Source: Lyngbya aestuarii BL J (GTDB lineage Bacteria; Cyanobacteriota; Cyanobacteriia; Cyanobacteriales; Microcoleaceae). Taken from it: a stretch of DNA of 64,000 nt. The position numbers and the translations under genes were made by a program. Location: the NCBI RefSeq assembly GCF_000478195.2, contig NZ_AUZM01000011.1, positions 1 to 64,000 on the forward strand. The letters are read 5' to 3'. Under the pieces are notes generated by a model that saw nothing but the letters and a program-made list of their open reading frames with translations, made no database searches and was not told where the DNA came from. Positions 34,546 to 43,331 of this stretch are shown piece by piece. The stretch's first letter is position 1, and each line of letters begins with the position of its first letter.

Positions 34546-37371
34546 ATGCTATCGATGTCTTTTTTAGAGCTTTGTTTTAGTCAAGCTGCATCAGGTCACA
34601 CAATGCAATCACAATCCCTCACAACTACACAGCGAGCAGTTCTCGATTTAGCGGCTCAATTGCGCCGTGAAATTGCAGCTCAGATCTCAGCATACCTCAA
34701 AACCTATCTCAATACACCTCACCAAGTTAATCAGATCAATGCCAACGTGATGCAATGGGATCAGATCGATCCTGAAAATATCGACAGTCTACAACAATAT
34801 TTTTGGCAACAAATCAAAATTTTTGATACTGTTAGCGGGATGAACTGGGCTGACAACACCGGGAATTATATCGGAATTACTCTACTGAGTGATCGCACAC
34901 CGACTCTAGAACTAAAAAACGACACAACAGGTGCAAATAAACACATCTATGCTCTCGATCAAGAGGGAATTAGCACCTTTGAACAAATGGGTTTATGTCC
35001 GAACTATCATCCCCGTTCTCGTCCTTGGTATCTCAGCGCTCAACAAGCCAATTGTGCAGCTTGGAGTTCAATTTATCAATATTCTAGCCCGATTCAAGTT
35101 CAACTGGGTTTAACGGCGGTTCTCCCCTTGTATGATGCGAACAATCACTTGCTTGGGGTTTTGGGATGTGATCTGTCTCTGTCTCATATTAGCCAATTTT
35201 TGAAAACGCTCAATATAGGTCATAAAGGGATTTGCTTTATTGTTGAACCTTCTGGAAAATTAGTCGCCAGTTCAACGCTAACTCAGCCGTTTAATATTGA
35301 TGATGATCAAACTATCATCGGCTTTAATACTCTCCAAAGTGGCGATCGCTTCATTCAAGCAATCATGACTCGTGTCTACAGTCAATTTAATGATCTTACC
35401 CAGATTAAAGGTGACTATCAACTCGAATTGATTTGGGATAATCAAATTCAGTTAATCGATATTTTTCCTTTTGATGATGGTCGGGGTTTAAACTGGTTGA
35501 TTGTCTTTGTCACTCCCGAATCAGAATTTGTACAAAGTATTCCATCTGACGATTATCATTGCGATCGCGATGCTCAGAACACACTCAAACGTATTAATCA
35601 ACAACTAGAACAACGAATTGAACAGCGAACCAGTAGTTTACAACAACTCGATCAAGCCCTCAAAATTAGTGAAGATCGTTGGCAATTAGCCCTACAAGGA
35701 AGCAACGATGGGATTTGGGATTGGAATGTACAAACCAATGAAATTTTCTTCTCACCTCGTGCCAAAGAAATGTTAGGCTATGAAGAAAGTGAAACGACAA
35801 ACCATCTAGCCGAATGGGAAAAACAGATTCATCCCCATGATCGAGAACGGGTGCTGAAAGCGATTTGGGATCATTTAGATCAACAGACCGAATATTATAG
35901 TACCGAATACCGAATTCGTTGTAAAGATGGTCAATACAAATGGGTTTTACATCGGGGTCAAGCCCTGTGGAATGAAATAGGTGATCCGATTCGGATGGTC
36001 GGTTCTCAAACTGATTTGAGTGAGCAAAAACAAGTTGAAACTCAACTCTTTTATTATGCTTATCACGACTCTCTAACTCGTTTACCCAATCGGGCTTTTT
36101 TTATGGATCGATTGCATTTAGCCCTCGAACAAGTTCGTCAGTATTCTGAGCATCTATTTGCAATTTTATTTATTGATCTAGATCGTTTCAAATTAGTGAA
36201 TGATGGTTTAGGACATTTAGCAGGAGATGAATTACTCATTCGAGTCGGACAGAAACTCCAACAATGTATTAGTGTTCACGACACTTTGGCTCGTTTGGGT
36301 GGCGATGAATTTGCCATTTTATTAGACCCCATTCAAGGGATTTCTGATAGTATTATCGTGGCTGAACGGATTCTCACAATTTTACAACAACCTTTTATTC
36401 TCGAAGATCAAACGGTTTCGATTACGGCGAGTATTGGAATTACATTCAGCCACTATTATACAGCCAATCATTCCTACAAACATAGTACAGATATTCTTCG
36501 AGATGCGGATATCGCCATGTATCATGCTAAACATCATAGCACCTCAAAATATGCAATTTTTGACAGCAAAATGCAGATGGATACGCTGATACGATTACGT
36601 TTAGAAAATGATCTGCGAGCCGCTATCGCATCTTCCCAATTAAAGGTTTACTATCAACCCATTGTTTGTTTAAAAACAGGCAAAATTAAGAGTTTTGAAG
36701 CTTTAGTTCGTTTACCTGATCCCAAAAAAGGGTTGATTTCTCCCGGTGAATTTATTCCGATTGCTGAAGAAACGGGATTAATTGTTCCTCTCGGAGAATG
36801 GGTTTTACGAGCCGCTTGTCAACAACTCCGACAGTGGCAAATTCAAGGGTGGATTGATCTGAATGTCTCTGTGAGTGTGAATGTCGCTGGACAACAGTTT
36901 TCTCAAAAGAAAATTGTCAACTTAGTCCAACAAATTTTGCAAGAAACGGAATTATCTCCAAAAAATTTGCGATTAGAAATTACGGAAAGTGCAATTGCTG
37001 AACATTTAGAATGGGTAGCCCGACGTCTAAGTCAACTCCGACAAATGGGAGTTCAAATTTTAATTGATGATTTTGGAACAGGTTACTCTTCTTTGGATCG
37101 CTTACAACGGTTTCCGATTGATACTCTCAAAATTGATCGCTCTTTTGTGGCTCAAATGACTTCCCCAGATCCTAATTCTAAATTTGTCGAGGCGATTGCT
37201 CATTTTGCTCACAGTTTAGGCTTTAGTGTCGTTGCTGAAGGGATTGAAACGGTTGAACAAAAACAACTCATTCAGCACATTGGTTGTGAATACGGACAAG
37301 GAAATCTATTTTCTCCTGCGGTTGATGTGGCGACAATGACTGCTTTTATCCAACGAAATCCGATTTTCTAA
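34546..37371 (+). CDS. PDC/Cache - PAS - GGDEF - EAL cyclic-di-GMP protein
   Basis: Up to 941 residues. Residues about 35-330 form a PDC/dCache sensor domain (NYHPRSRPWYLSA, LGVLGCDLSLSHISQ). A coiled coil leads to a PAS/PAC domain (about 380-500, WQLALQGSNDGIWDWN, YRIRCKDGQYKWVLHRG). GGDEF follows with an intact RLGGDEFA active site, then EAL with FEALVRL and DDFGTGYSSL. Both cyclase and phosphodiesterase motifs look complete. Cache domains are usually periplasmic between two membrane helices, yet no hydrophobic helix is seen before or after it here, so the protein seems cytoplasmic. A start at ATG 34603 is also possible. Confidence 0.92.
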   Translation: MLSMSFLELCFSQAASGHTMQSQSLTTTQRAVLDLAAQLRREIAAQISAYLKTYLNTPHQVNQINANVMQWDQIDPENIDSLQQYFWQQIKIFDTVSGMNWADNTGNYIGITLLSDRTPTLELKNDTTGANKHIYALDQEGISTFEQMGLCPNYHPRSRPWYLSAQQANCAAWSSIYQYSSPIQVQLGLTAVLPLYDANNHLLGVLGCDLSLSHISQFLKTLNIGHKGICFIVEPSGKLVASSTLTQPFNIDDDQTIIGFNTLQSGDRFIQAIMTRVYSQFNDLTQIKGDYQLELIWDNQIQLIDIFPFDDGRGLNWLIVFVTPESEFVQSIPSDDYHCDRDAQNTLKRINQQLEQRIEQRTSSLQQLDQALKISEDRWQLALQGSNDGIWDWNVQTNEIFFSPRAKEMLGYEESETTNHLAEWEKQIHPHDRERVLKAIWDHLDQQTEYYSTEYRIRCKDGQYKWVLHRGQALWNEIGDPIRMVGSQTDLSEQKQVETQLFYYAYHDSLTRLPNRAFFMDRLHLALEQVRQYSEHLFAILFIDLDRFKLVNDGLGHLAGDELLIRVGQKLQQCISVHDTLARLGGDEFAILLDPIQGISDSIIVAERILTILQQPFILEDQTVSITASIGITFSHYYTANHSYKHSTDILRDADIAMYHAKHHSTSKYAIFDSKMQMDTLIRLRLENDLRAAIASSQLKVYYQPIVCLKTGKIKSFEALVRLPDPKKGLISPGEFIPIAEETGLIVPLGEWVLRAACQQLRQWQIQGWIDLNVSVSVNVAGQQFSQKKIVNLVQQILQETELSPKNLRLEITESAIAEHLEWVARRLSQLRQMGVQILIDDFGTGYSSLDRLQRFPIDTLKIDRSFVAQMTSPDPNSKFVEAIAHFAHSLGFSVVAEGIETVEQKQLIQHIGCEYGQGNLFSPAVDVATMTAFIQRNPIF

Positions 37372-37387
37372 CTGAAGTAAATTATAT

Positions 37388-38518
37388 TCAACTCCCGACT
37401 GTTTCTGTACGAATTTTTATCCACAAAGCTTGATATTGTTTTAAAGTAGATTCGGGTAAGGGAAGTAAAAATTCACTTTTCTCTAGAATTTCCGCTTTTG
37501 GAAACAGAAGCGGATTATTTTGTAGGGTTTCTGGTAACTCGCTGGGTTGTAATTGATTAACAATAGGAGAAGTTGTACCCGTTAAGATTGACATTTGGGT
37601 AGCAATTTCCGGTTTCCAACAAAAATCAATCCATTGTTGGGCTAAGGGAAGATTAGAGATCGGCTTTTCAGAGGTTGGTTGTACCCACAGATCCGCCCAC
37701 AATGCCGTTCCCGAAGCTGGAATAACCACTCCAATATTATGCTGACGGCGAAATTTTTCCGAAAAATCGGTAGACCAACCCACCGCTAACCAAGTATCTC
37801 CGGTAATTAAGGGTTTGAGGTAGGTATTGGAGTCATAAAGCTTGATATTGCGATGGAGTTGACGAAATTGATCTTCTAAATCGACAACTAGATCAAGATC
37901 GGTGATATTGTAAGATGAACCCAGTTTTTTTAACGTTAAACCAATCGTTTCCCGAGGATTATCCAGCACAGAAATCCGATCACGGATATCTTCTCGCCAC
38001 AAATCACCCCAATCTTGAGGAGTCCATCCTAAAGTTTCAAACTGTTCTCGACGATAGGCGATCGCTGTCGTTCCCCAACGGTAGGGCGCAGCCCAGACTT
38101 GACCTTGGGGATCTAACTCCCCTTGAGCGTTGCGAGTCACTAAAGCTTGCCATTGTGGAGGAAGTTGGTTCCAGCGTTGCCAAACTTGGGGATCGAGAGG
38201 TTGGACTAATTGCTGTTGAATGGCTTGAGTGAGCCAATAATCCCCAATCATAATCAAATCAGATGAGGAGTGATTTTCAGGTCTGGATTTTTTCTCCTCT
38301 GGTTGCAGCAACTGGTACAAGTCTTTGAGTTGCGCCTGCGGAACAAAATCGATCACCGGACGATCTGCTGAGAGTTCCCGACGGAACTTGTTCACCATTT
38401 GAACTGGAACCGAACCTTTTAAGAGTTCGATTTTTAATGCCGTCGTCTGACGACATCCCATCGTGAGACTTCCTAATGTGATCGCACTTGTTCCCAGGAG
38501 AAAATTCCGTCGCTTCAC
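37388..38518 (-). CDS. Extracellular solute-binding protein (PotD/family 1-like)
   Basis: 376 residues from GTG 38518, 4 bases after the lyase gene, so probably co-transcribed. The N terminus KRRNFLLGTSAITLGSLTMG has a twin-arginine-like motif and a hydrophobic core; a Cys follows at about residue 22 and may be lipidated, although the lipobox is weak. The mature protein has PotD-type features: LKIELLKGS, DLIMIGDYWLTQAIQQQ, VWAAPYRWGTTAIAYR, WGDLWRED and LAVGWSTD. Such proteins bind polyamines or small ligands for ABC uptake. No permease or ATPase gene is nearby. Confidence 0.82.
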   Translation of the reverse strand: MKRRNFLLGTSAITLGSLTMGCRQTTALKIELLKGSVPVQMVNKFRRELSADRPVIDFVPQAQLKDLYQLLQPEEKKSRPENHSSSDLIMIGDYWLTQAIQQQLVQPLDPQVWQRWNQLPPQWQALVTRNAQGELDPQGQVWAAPYRWGTTAIAYRREQFETLGWTPQDWGDLWREDIRDRISVLDNPRETIGLTLKKLGSSYNITDLDLVVDLEDQFRQLHRNIKLYDSNTYLKPLITGDTWLAVGWSTDFSEKFRRQHNIGVVIPASGTALWADLWVQPTSEKPISNLPLAQQWIDFCWKPEIATQMSILTGTTSPIVNQLQPSELPETLQNNPLLFPKAEILEKSEFLLPLPESTLKQYQALWIKIRTETVGS

Positions 38519-38522
38519 AGTG

Positions 38523-39062
38523 TTATTGAATTCGTTTTTCTAGATACTGACCAATCATTTGCTGTTCGCCCGCACGGCTGATAATCGATTGACGAGTGCG
38601 GTACTTCGTACCGATATGCTTGATTTCTTCCTCGAATACAGAACTATTGTACTCGGTTCGCAAGCATAATGTGTCTGGATTGGGGAGATAATATTTGGCG
38701 TTGATCGGATCTTTGGTTGCAAAACCGCGATCGCGATACAGAATGTCTCCTAATACCCCAAAGATTGTTGATCCTTCTGAGTTGGGGCGATTGCTTGCGG
38801 ACTGGGTACTTTCCCATTCTACATAGGAACCACAGACTAAAATATTGCGATCGCCCAGATGATGCAGTTGGGCGAGTTTAATCAATTCGGGGCTACCTTG
38901 CTCTAAAAATCTTACCGTCAAACGGCTCGTCCATTCTTGGGTTTTTCCGTCAGGTAGGGTGTAATACCGTCGTTGAGAATGCCACATCCCTTCGGATTGG
39001 CGCAGGTATTGTTCGATTTGAGATGTAGTCTCTAGTTGAATTTGTTGGATCGGTGATTTCAT
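38523..39062 (-). CDS. CpcS/CpeS-family phycobiliprotein lyase
   Basis: 179 residues with a lipocalin-like fold. The marks are EGMWHSQRRYYTLPDG near residue 24, LRTEYNSSVFEEEIKHIGTKYRTRQ and the terminal IGQYLEKRI, all typical of CpcS/CpeS lyases. These enzymes attach phycocyanobilin or phycoerythrobilin to cysteines of phycobiliproteins (mostly Cys-82-type sites). The subtype (CpcS, CpcU, CpeS or CpeU) cannot be fixed by eye. A GGAGG-like sequence is about 10 bases before ATG 39062. The solute-binding-protein gene follows after 4 bases, an unusual operon partner. Confidence 0.87.
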   Translation of the reverse strand: MKSPIQQIQLETTSQIEQYLRQSEGMWHSQRRYYTLPDGKTQEWTSRLTVRFLEQGSPELIKLAQLHHLGDRNILVCGSYVEWESTQSASNRPNSEGSTIFGVLGDILYRDRGFATKDPINAKYYLPNPDTLCLRTEYNSSVFEEEIKHIGTKYRTRQSIISRAGEQQMIGQYLEKRIQ

Positions 39063-39954
39063 TTAGAGAAGTCCTCCACTCGGTTCTACTGAGGCACAAA
39101 ACTCTATGTTTAGTCCCCTGGTTTTCATTTTGTTACAATTCTTAATATACACACAAAAACCTCAATCTGGCAATCTCAACGGTTATTTCTTTTTGACTAC
39201 AAGAGTCATCTATTCGTTTCCGGATTAGAAAGAGATTTGCTGATATTGATTCATAACTGAGGATATAAGACTTAAAAATAAGGGTGCAGTTGCCCTTGAT
39301 ACAAAACACTGATTTACCGCCTAGATTTGACGAATTTAAACTCTATTTTTATGAGAAAGATTGGATTTTTGTTTCAGATTGTCACAAAATTTAATTTAAA
39401 AACCGGACAAGTTAATCCCCCAAAGGCTAGAGATCTAAAGATTTTTATTGCGGTTAAATTTAAGTCGATCTTGAATTAAATTTTAATCAAAACTGATGAT
39501 TTATCGGCATTTTCACAATTCCGGAATTAGTAAATTTAATCATCAACCCGGAGTAAAATTAATTTTTTAATCAATAGAACACTCACCAATCTGGATTGTT
39601 TTTGTCCATTGAGCAGCAATAAATTCTCAGAAAATTTTTCTGAAAAAACTCAAAAATTTGATCCAAATGACTGAACTCAAATCTCTCAAAAACTGAGAAT
39701 TTGGGGGTTCGGCATAGCCAAATGATAGGGGTTGATTTTTTTCTAGCCAGAAATGAAACAGCTTAATACTCCGACATCAATCAGAACTCAGATTTGCCTT
39801 GATTCTGGTCGAAGTCAAAACCCCAAAATTAAAATTTCTCTCATAAAAATTTGATAGTAATAGTTAAATAAATTATAAGTAATTTCCCAGTTGAGCCATT
39901 CTCTGTCTAGGATAAAAGAGAGAAATCAGTAATAAAGAGAGCAAAGGAATATTT
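39063..39954. other. Long intergenic region
   Basis: About 890 bases, A/T-rich, with no supported open frame. TCAGAAAA-T-TTTTCTGA at 39627-39643 is a perfect 8-bp inverted repeat, and AGGG-TGCAGTTG-CCCT at 39270-39286 is a smaller one. A regulatory RNA could lie here, but I recognise none. AAAGGAATATTT precedes the gene at 39955. Confidence 0.4.
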
Positions 39955-40335
39955 ATGGACAACCTCAATCAACAAGTTGGAGCCTTGAATCACAAAGTTG
40001 ATCGACTTTACGAAATCTTGATGCAAGTTAATGATCGACTGAGTGACTCGATCGCATCCCAACCCGTAGGACAAACAGACAATTTCAACTCTCATCTAGA
40101 CCCTTCTCCTAATCAGTCATTGACTCGACAACACCTTTCACTGGAATCGGGATTAGAACATAAAGATGTTTTAAGCGATGATGATTATGTCACCAGCACA
40201 GTGATGATTCATCGAGAACAACCCAGTATCACTGCTGACATTCAAATTCAGAGACTCACAGCCCAACTCACAGCCGCTTACAATCGTATCGCTGCTTTAG
40301 AAGAACGGTTACTCTCCCAAAGAACCCCTCATTAA
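39955..40335 (+). CDS. Small coiled-coil protein of unknown function
   Basis: 126 residues. Residues 1-30 (LNQQVGALNHKVDRLYEILM) and 95-120 (IQRLTAQLTAAYNRIAALEE) form heptad-like helices joined by a polar, probably disordered linker (DVLSDDDYVTSTVMIHR). There is no signal or membrane segment. The ribosome-binding site AAAGGA is 7-8 bases upstream. The look is that of small cyanobacterial scaffold-like proteins, but I assign no family. Confidence 0.6.
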   Translation: MDNLNQQVGALNHKVDRLYEILMQVNDRLSDSIASQPVGQTDNFNSHLDPSPNQSLTRQHLSLESGLEHKDVLSDDDYVTSTVMIHREQPSITADIQIQRLTAQLTAAYNRIAALEERLLSQRTPH

Positions 40336-40344
40336 ATTCTCCGG

Positions 40345-40374
40345 AGATAGGGTGATAGGGTGATAGGGTGATGG
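40345..40374. repeat. Short tandem octamer repeat
   Basis: Three full copies of GATAGGGT plus a partial one, just after the coiled-coil gene. It resembles the short tandem repeats known from filamentous cyanobacteria. Confidence 0.8.
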
Positions 40375-40398
40375 GAAACCCGCCCCTATTCGTCACTA

Positions 40399-40560
40399 TA
40401 GCGCGTAGCGCTAGGGAACAGGGAACAGCGGATCAGGGAACAGCGGTGCGACTAGGCGCGAGGTTTCCTTGCAATCACGAACGCGCACCAAGAGAGGGAA
40501 CAGTAGACGGTGAAGGGGTTTTAGGATTTAGAAATAACAATTATGTATTCGCGTAGCGCT
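40399..40560. repeat. Dispersed palindromes and GGGAACAG repeats
   Basis: TAGCGC-GTA-GCGCTA at 40399-40413 is a perfect 6-bp inverted repeat, and CGCGTAGCGCTAT recurs at 40550-40562. GGGAACAG occurs four times between them. No gene is present; the stretch looks like interspersed repeat material. Confidence 0.65.
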
Positions 40561-40567
40561 ATATTTT

Positions 40568-41683
40568 TCAATTTCTAATTTTGTGATATTGATCCGCTAA
40601 AGCCTCGATAGCTTGTAAAAGTTGGTCAGTGTTCCAACCGAGTAAATGAGCCGCGATCGCACATCCACCAGCCCCCACTCCTTCTTTGACATATCCTTGC
40701 TCATAGGCTCTAAGTTGAGCATAACGCGACGTTGAAAAGTTGAGAGAGGTTGCCAGGAGGGGAACACCACCAATTTCTTGAGCAAGTCCCACCGTATCTC
40801 CAGTGGGATCTTCGGCGACCCAACGAGTTGTACCGACAACGACCTGTTGAGGATGCCAGTCCAACTCGAAATAATCTGCGATCGCCTGACTCAGACTATA
40901 AACAGCCAGCATTTGTGTTCCTCCGGCTAGAAGCACTCCCACCGTGCGACTCGCCGCGATTGTCATTCCCGCCACAACAATTTGCATCGGATCACCGACC
41001 GCCGCAACTAATTGAAGCGGATCTACATTCTCAACCCCGGGTAGATTCGCCGCTTGTAATCCAGCCATAGCGATCGCCAATTTTTGAGTATGATTACAGT
41101 CAGGATGGCTACTATTGACCTTATTTTGAGCCGCAAACCCCAAACCCAGTAAAATCGCTAAAGCCGTAGTTGTACCGCCCACAACGCATTCTCCGATTAG
41201 AATATAACGTCCTGTGGCTTGGCGAGCGAGTCGTTCACCCCAAATTAACCCTTGTTCAAACAGGTGTTTGACGGTGATCAAATCGAGAGCATGACCCGAA
41301 CTCAGACAGTTTGCTGGAACTCCCCCGAGATCAATATGAGGAACAGTGGGAACAATCGGTAATCCAGCATTAAATAAATGAAAGGGAATCTGGAGATCAT
41401 CAACAACAGTTCGTGAAATCAACACCGGAGAAGCACCTGCACTCAGAGGCGGTAAAGGAAATTGAGGAGTGAGTTGAGGGCCATTGTAGAGAAATTCAGC
41501 ATCCGCAACACAAGTATATTTTCGATCTTCTGGAGTAGCGCCCGCCGCCGAGATACCGGGAATTAGTCCGGTTTCTGTAAAACCCAAAACACAGGCAAAA
41601 ATCGGCTGAGATCCTCGATATTGCTGTAACCATTGATTGGCGGATTGGGGTTGAGTATAGATACGAACACTCACAGTTGTCAA
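40568..41683 (-). CDS. cobT: CobT-like nicotinate-nucleotide-dimethylbenzimidazole phosphoribosyltransferase family protein
   Basis: 371 residues. The sequence matches the archaeal/cyanobacterial branch of CobT-like proteins (TIGR00303/UPF0284): IFACVLGFTETGLIPGISAA, FHLFNAGLPIVPTVPHIDLGG, ILIGECVVGGTTTALAILLGLG, and VGVLLAGGTQMLAVYSLS. Members are linked to assembly of the cobalamin lower ligand, but direct biochemical proof for this branch is limited. No signal or membrane segment. It directly abuts the DUF2232 gene (stop at 41684), so the two are probably co-transcribed and translationally linked. The 3' end runs into interspersed repeats. Confidence 0.88.
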   Translation of the reverse strand: MTTVSVRIYTQPQSANQWLQQYRGSQPIFACVLGFTETGLIPGISAAGATPEDRKYTCVADAEFLYNGPQLTPQFPLPPLSAGASPVLISRTVVDDLQIPFHLFNAGLPIVPTVPHIDLGGVPANCLSSGHALDLITVKHLFEQGLIWGERLARQATGRYILIGECVVGGTTTALAILLGLGFAAQNKVNSSHPDCNHTQKLAIAMAGLQAANLPGVENVDPLQLVAAVGDPMQIVVAGMTIAASRTVGVLLAGGTQMLAVYSLSQAIADYFELDWHPQQVVVGTTRWVAEDPTGDTVGLAQEIGGVPLLATSLNFSTSRYAQLRAYEQGYVKEGVGAGGCAIAAHLLGWNTDQLLQAIEALADQYHKIRN

Positions 41684-42382
41684 TTAGCCTTCATAGTCGA
41701 GTAATACTTGTACCCAATGAGGAGGGCGAGGAATCGGGCTTTTGAGGCGATCAAGGATTAACAATGCCACCAAATGAACCACAAATAGATAAATCGCACT
41801 ATTAACAACAACCATGACCACAGCAATAAGTTGTACCAGCGTTAAACTAGGTTGAGCGAGTATTCCTAACTTGATAAAAATCCATTCCGCTAATTCGGTA
41901 ATTTGAGTCGTCGCATAAACCCATAGATCTCGACCCAGTAAAATCGATAATAGCCAATAGCGAAAAAAGAACCCAATCGAACCGATAATCGCCCCAACAC
42001 CAATCGAAACAAACCAGTTCGCCCCCCGCTTCCATAATCCTCCCATCGCCACCCCCATCCAACCATAGGGGATAAGAAAGATAATACTCCGAGTCGGCCC
42101 CATTAAAACCGTTAACAACAGTAGAGAAGTTAAAGCACCCATCCAGGCTTCTCGTTTTCCCCACCGTAAATAAAGTAAAGCAATGGGTAAAGGGAAAAAG
42201 ATTCGTAATACAGGCCCAATTGGAAAATAATAATTAACAAACCAAATCAAACTCGCTGTACTCGCTAAAAATGCAGTTTCCACCATCCGCAGGGGAGAAC
42301 GAGAGGACTCGGAGGCCAGAGAGTTATTAGGGTGGGGAGAGACAGAGGGAGAAGAATTTTGAGTTTTTTTGGTCTTAGTCAC
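41684..42382 (-). CDS. DUF2232-family membrane protein
   Basis: 232 residues with about five to six hydrophobic helices (FLASTASLIWFVNYYFPIGP, LPIALLYLRWG, LTSLLLLTVLMGPTRSIIFL, IGVGAIIGSIGFFFRYWLLS, VMVVVNSAIYLFVVHLVALL). The layout is that of DUF2232/YybS-type integral membrane proteins, some resembling S-components of transporters. The first 30 residues are Ser/Lys-rich and cytoplasmic. It lies immediately upstream of the CobT-like gene with no gap, so a link to cobalamin or vitamin handling is an inference from context. Confidence 0.75.
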   Translation of the reverse strand: MTKTKKTQNSSPSVSPHPNNSLASESSRSPLRMVETAFLASTASLIWFVNYYFPIGPVLRIFFPLPIALLYLRWGKREAWMGALTSLLLLTVLMGPTRSIIFLIPYGWMGVAMGGLWKRGANWFVSIGVGAIIGSIGFFFRYWLLSILLGRDLWVYATTQITELAEWIFIKLGILAQPSLTLVQLIAVVMVVVNSAIYLFVVHLVALLILDRLKSPIPRPPHWVQVLLDYEG

Positions 42383-42495
42383 AAAAAATTTAGGGGGGAG
42401 GAGAACACAGAACAGCGAATAGGATTAAATAGTAGAACCTTGAGCGAAAGTGATGAATTGGATCTCCACGATCACCAGTTGGGGGATCTTTCTCA

Positions 42496-43200
42496 CTAGA
42501 CCAATGTTCGCTCTAAAGCATGAACATCTGGAATTCTGAGAATATCTTTATCGCGAAAAATTAATCCTTTTTTTTCCAGTTTACTAAGAACTCGGGTAAC
42601 TGTCTCCCGTGCGAGTCCACTCAACCCACTTAACTCCCGATGAGGAAGGTTAGGGATATGCGTACCATTTTCTGTGGTTTTACCCTGTCCCTCTGCCAAA
42701 AATAGCAAAATATCTGCAACGCGCGACGTACTATCAGACTCTCGCAGGCGTAGTCGTCGGTTGACTTGGCGTAGGCGTCTTCCCATCAATTGAGCCAGTC
42801 GAATACCGGCTTTAGGTTCAGTGGTAATTAACTCAACAAAATCCTGGGCGGGCATATTTCCGATCATAGTCGGTGCGAGGGTAATCACATCAGTCGAACG
42901 AGGAACTTCATCTAAGGCAGCCATCTCGCCAAAGATCTCGCCTTTACCCAAAATATTGAGTGTAACTTCCTTCCCGTCCAAATTGTAGGTGCGAATTTTG
43001 ACCCAACCATCCAGAATAAAATAGACGGAACTTCCCCAGTCATTTTCCAATAAAATCACTTGATTGGGAGGATGTTGGCGGCCGACAATATGAGCTGTAG
43101 CTTTATCTATTGCTTCAGTCGGCAAACCTTCAAAGAAAGATGTGGAGAGGATCATCTGAATTATTTCAGATTGTGTGTCGCGGGACATATACTCTGGCAT
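42496..43200 (-). CDS. Crp/Fnr-family transcriptional regulator
   Basis: 234 residues. Residues about 15-140 are a cyclic-nucleotide-binding domain with GEIFGEMAALDEVPRST, where the Glu and Arg-Ser/Thr positions used for cAMP binding are present. The C-terminal winged helix contains ELSGLSGLARETVTRVLSKLE, the Crp recognition helix. It could respond to cAMP, but this is inference; NtcA-type proteins have a different effector region. ATG 43188 (MSRDTQ) is an alternative start. It diverges from the acidic repeat protein gene, about 130 bases apart. Confidence 0.9.
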   Translation of the reverse strand: MPEYMSRDTQSEIIQMILSTSFFEGLPTEAIDKATAHIVGRQHPPNQVILLENDWGSSVYFILDGWVKIRTYNLDGKEVTLNILGKGEIFGEMAALDEVPRSTDVITLAPTMIGNMPAQDFVELITTEPKAGIRLAQLMGRRLRQVNRRLRLRESDSTSRVADILLFLAEGQGKTTENGTHIPNLPHRELSGLSGLARETVTRVLSKLEKKGLIFRDKDILRIPDVHALERTLV

Positions 43201-43331
43201 GAGGGTATCATACTGTTGTGAATTGCGCTTAGGCGAGGATTGAGAGAGGGTCTAAAATAATAGTCTATTCTACTTGAGTAGGCTCTTTCCCTAGCCTATC
43301 ATGGTATCAGTTCTAGGGGGAGGTGACCGCC

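Noticed and set aside
40345-40560. Insertion sequence ends
   Set aside because: Palindromes and short tandem repeats are present, but no transposase remnant or terminal inverted repeats of an element.
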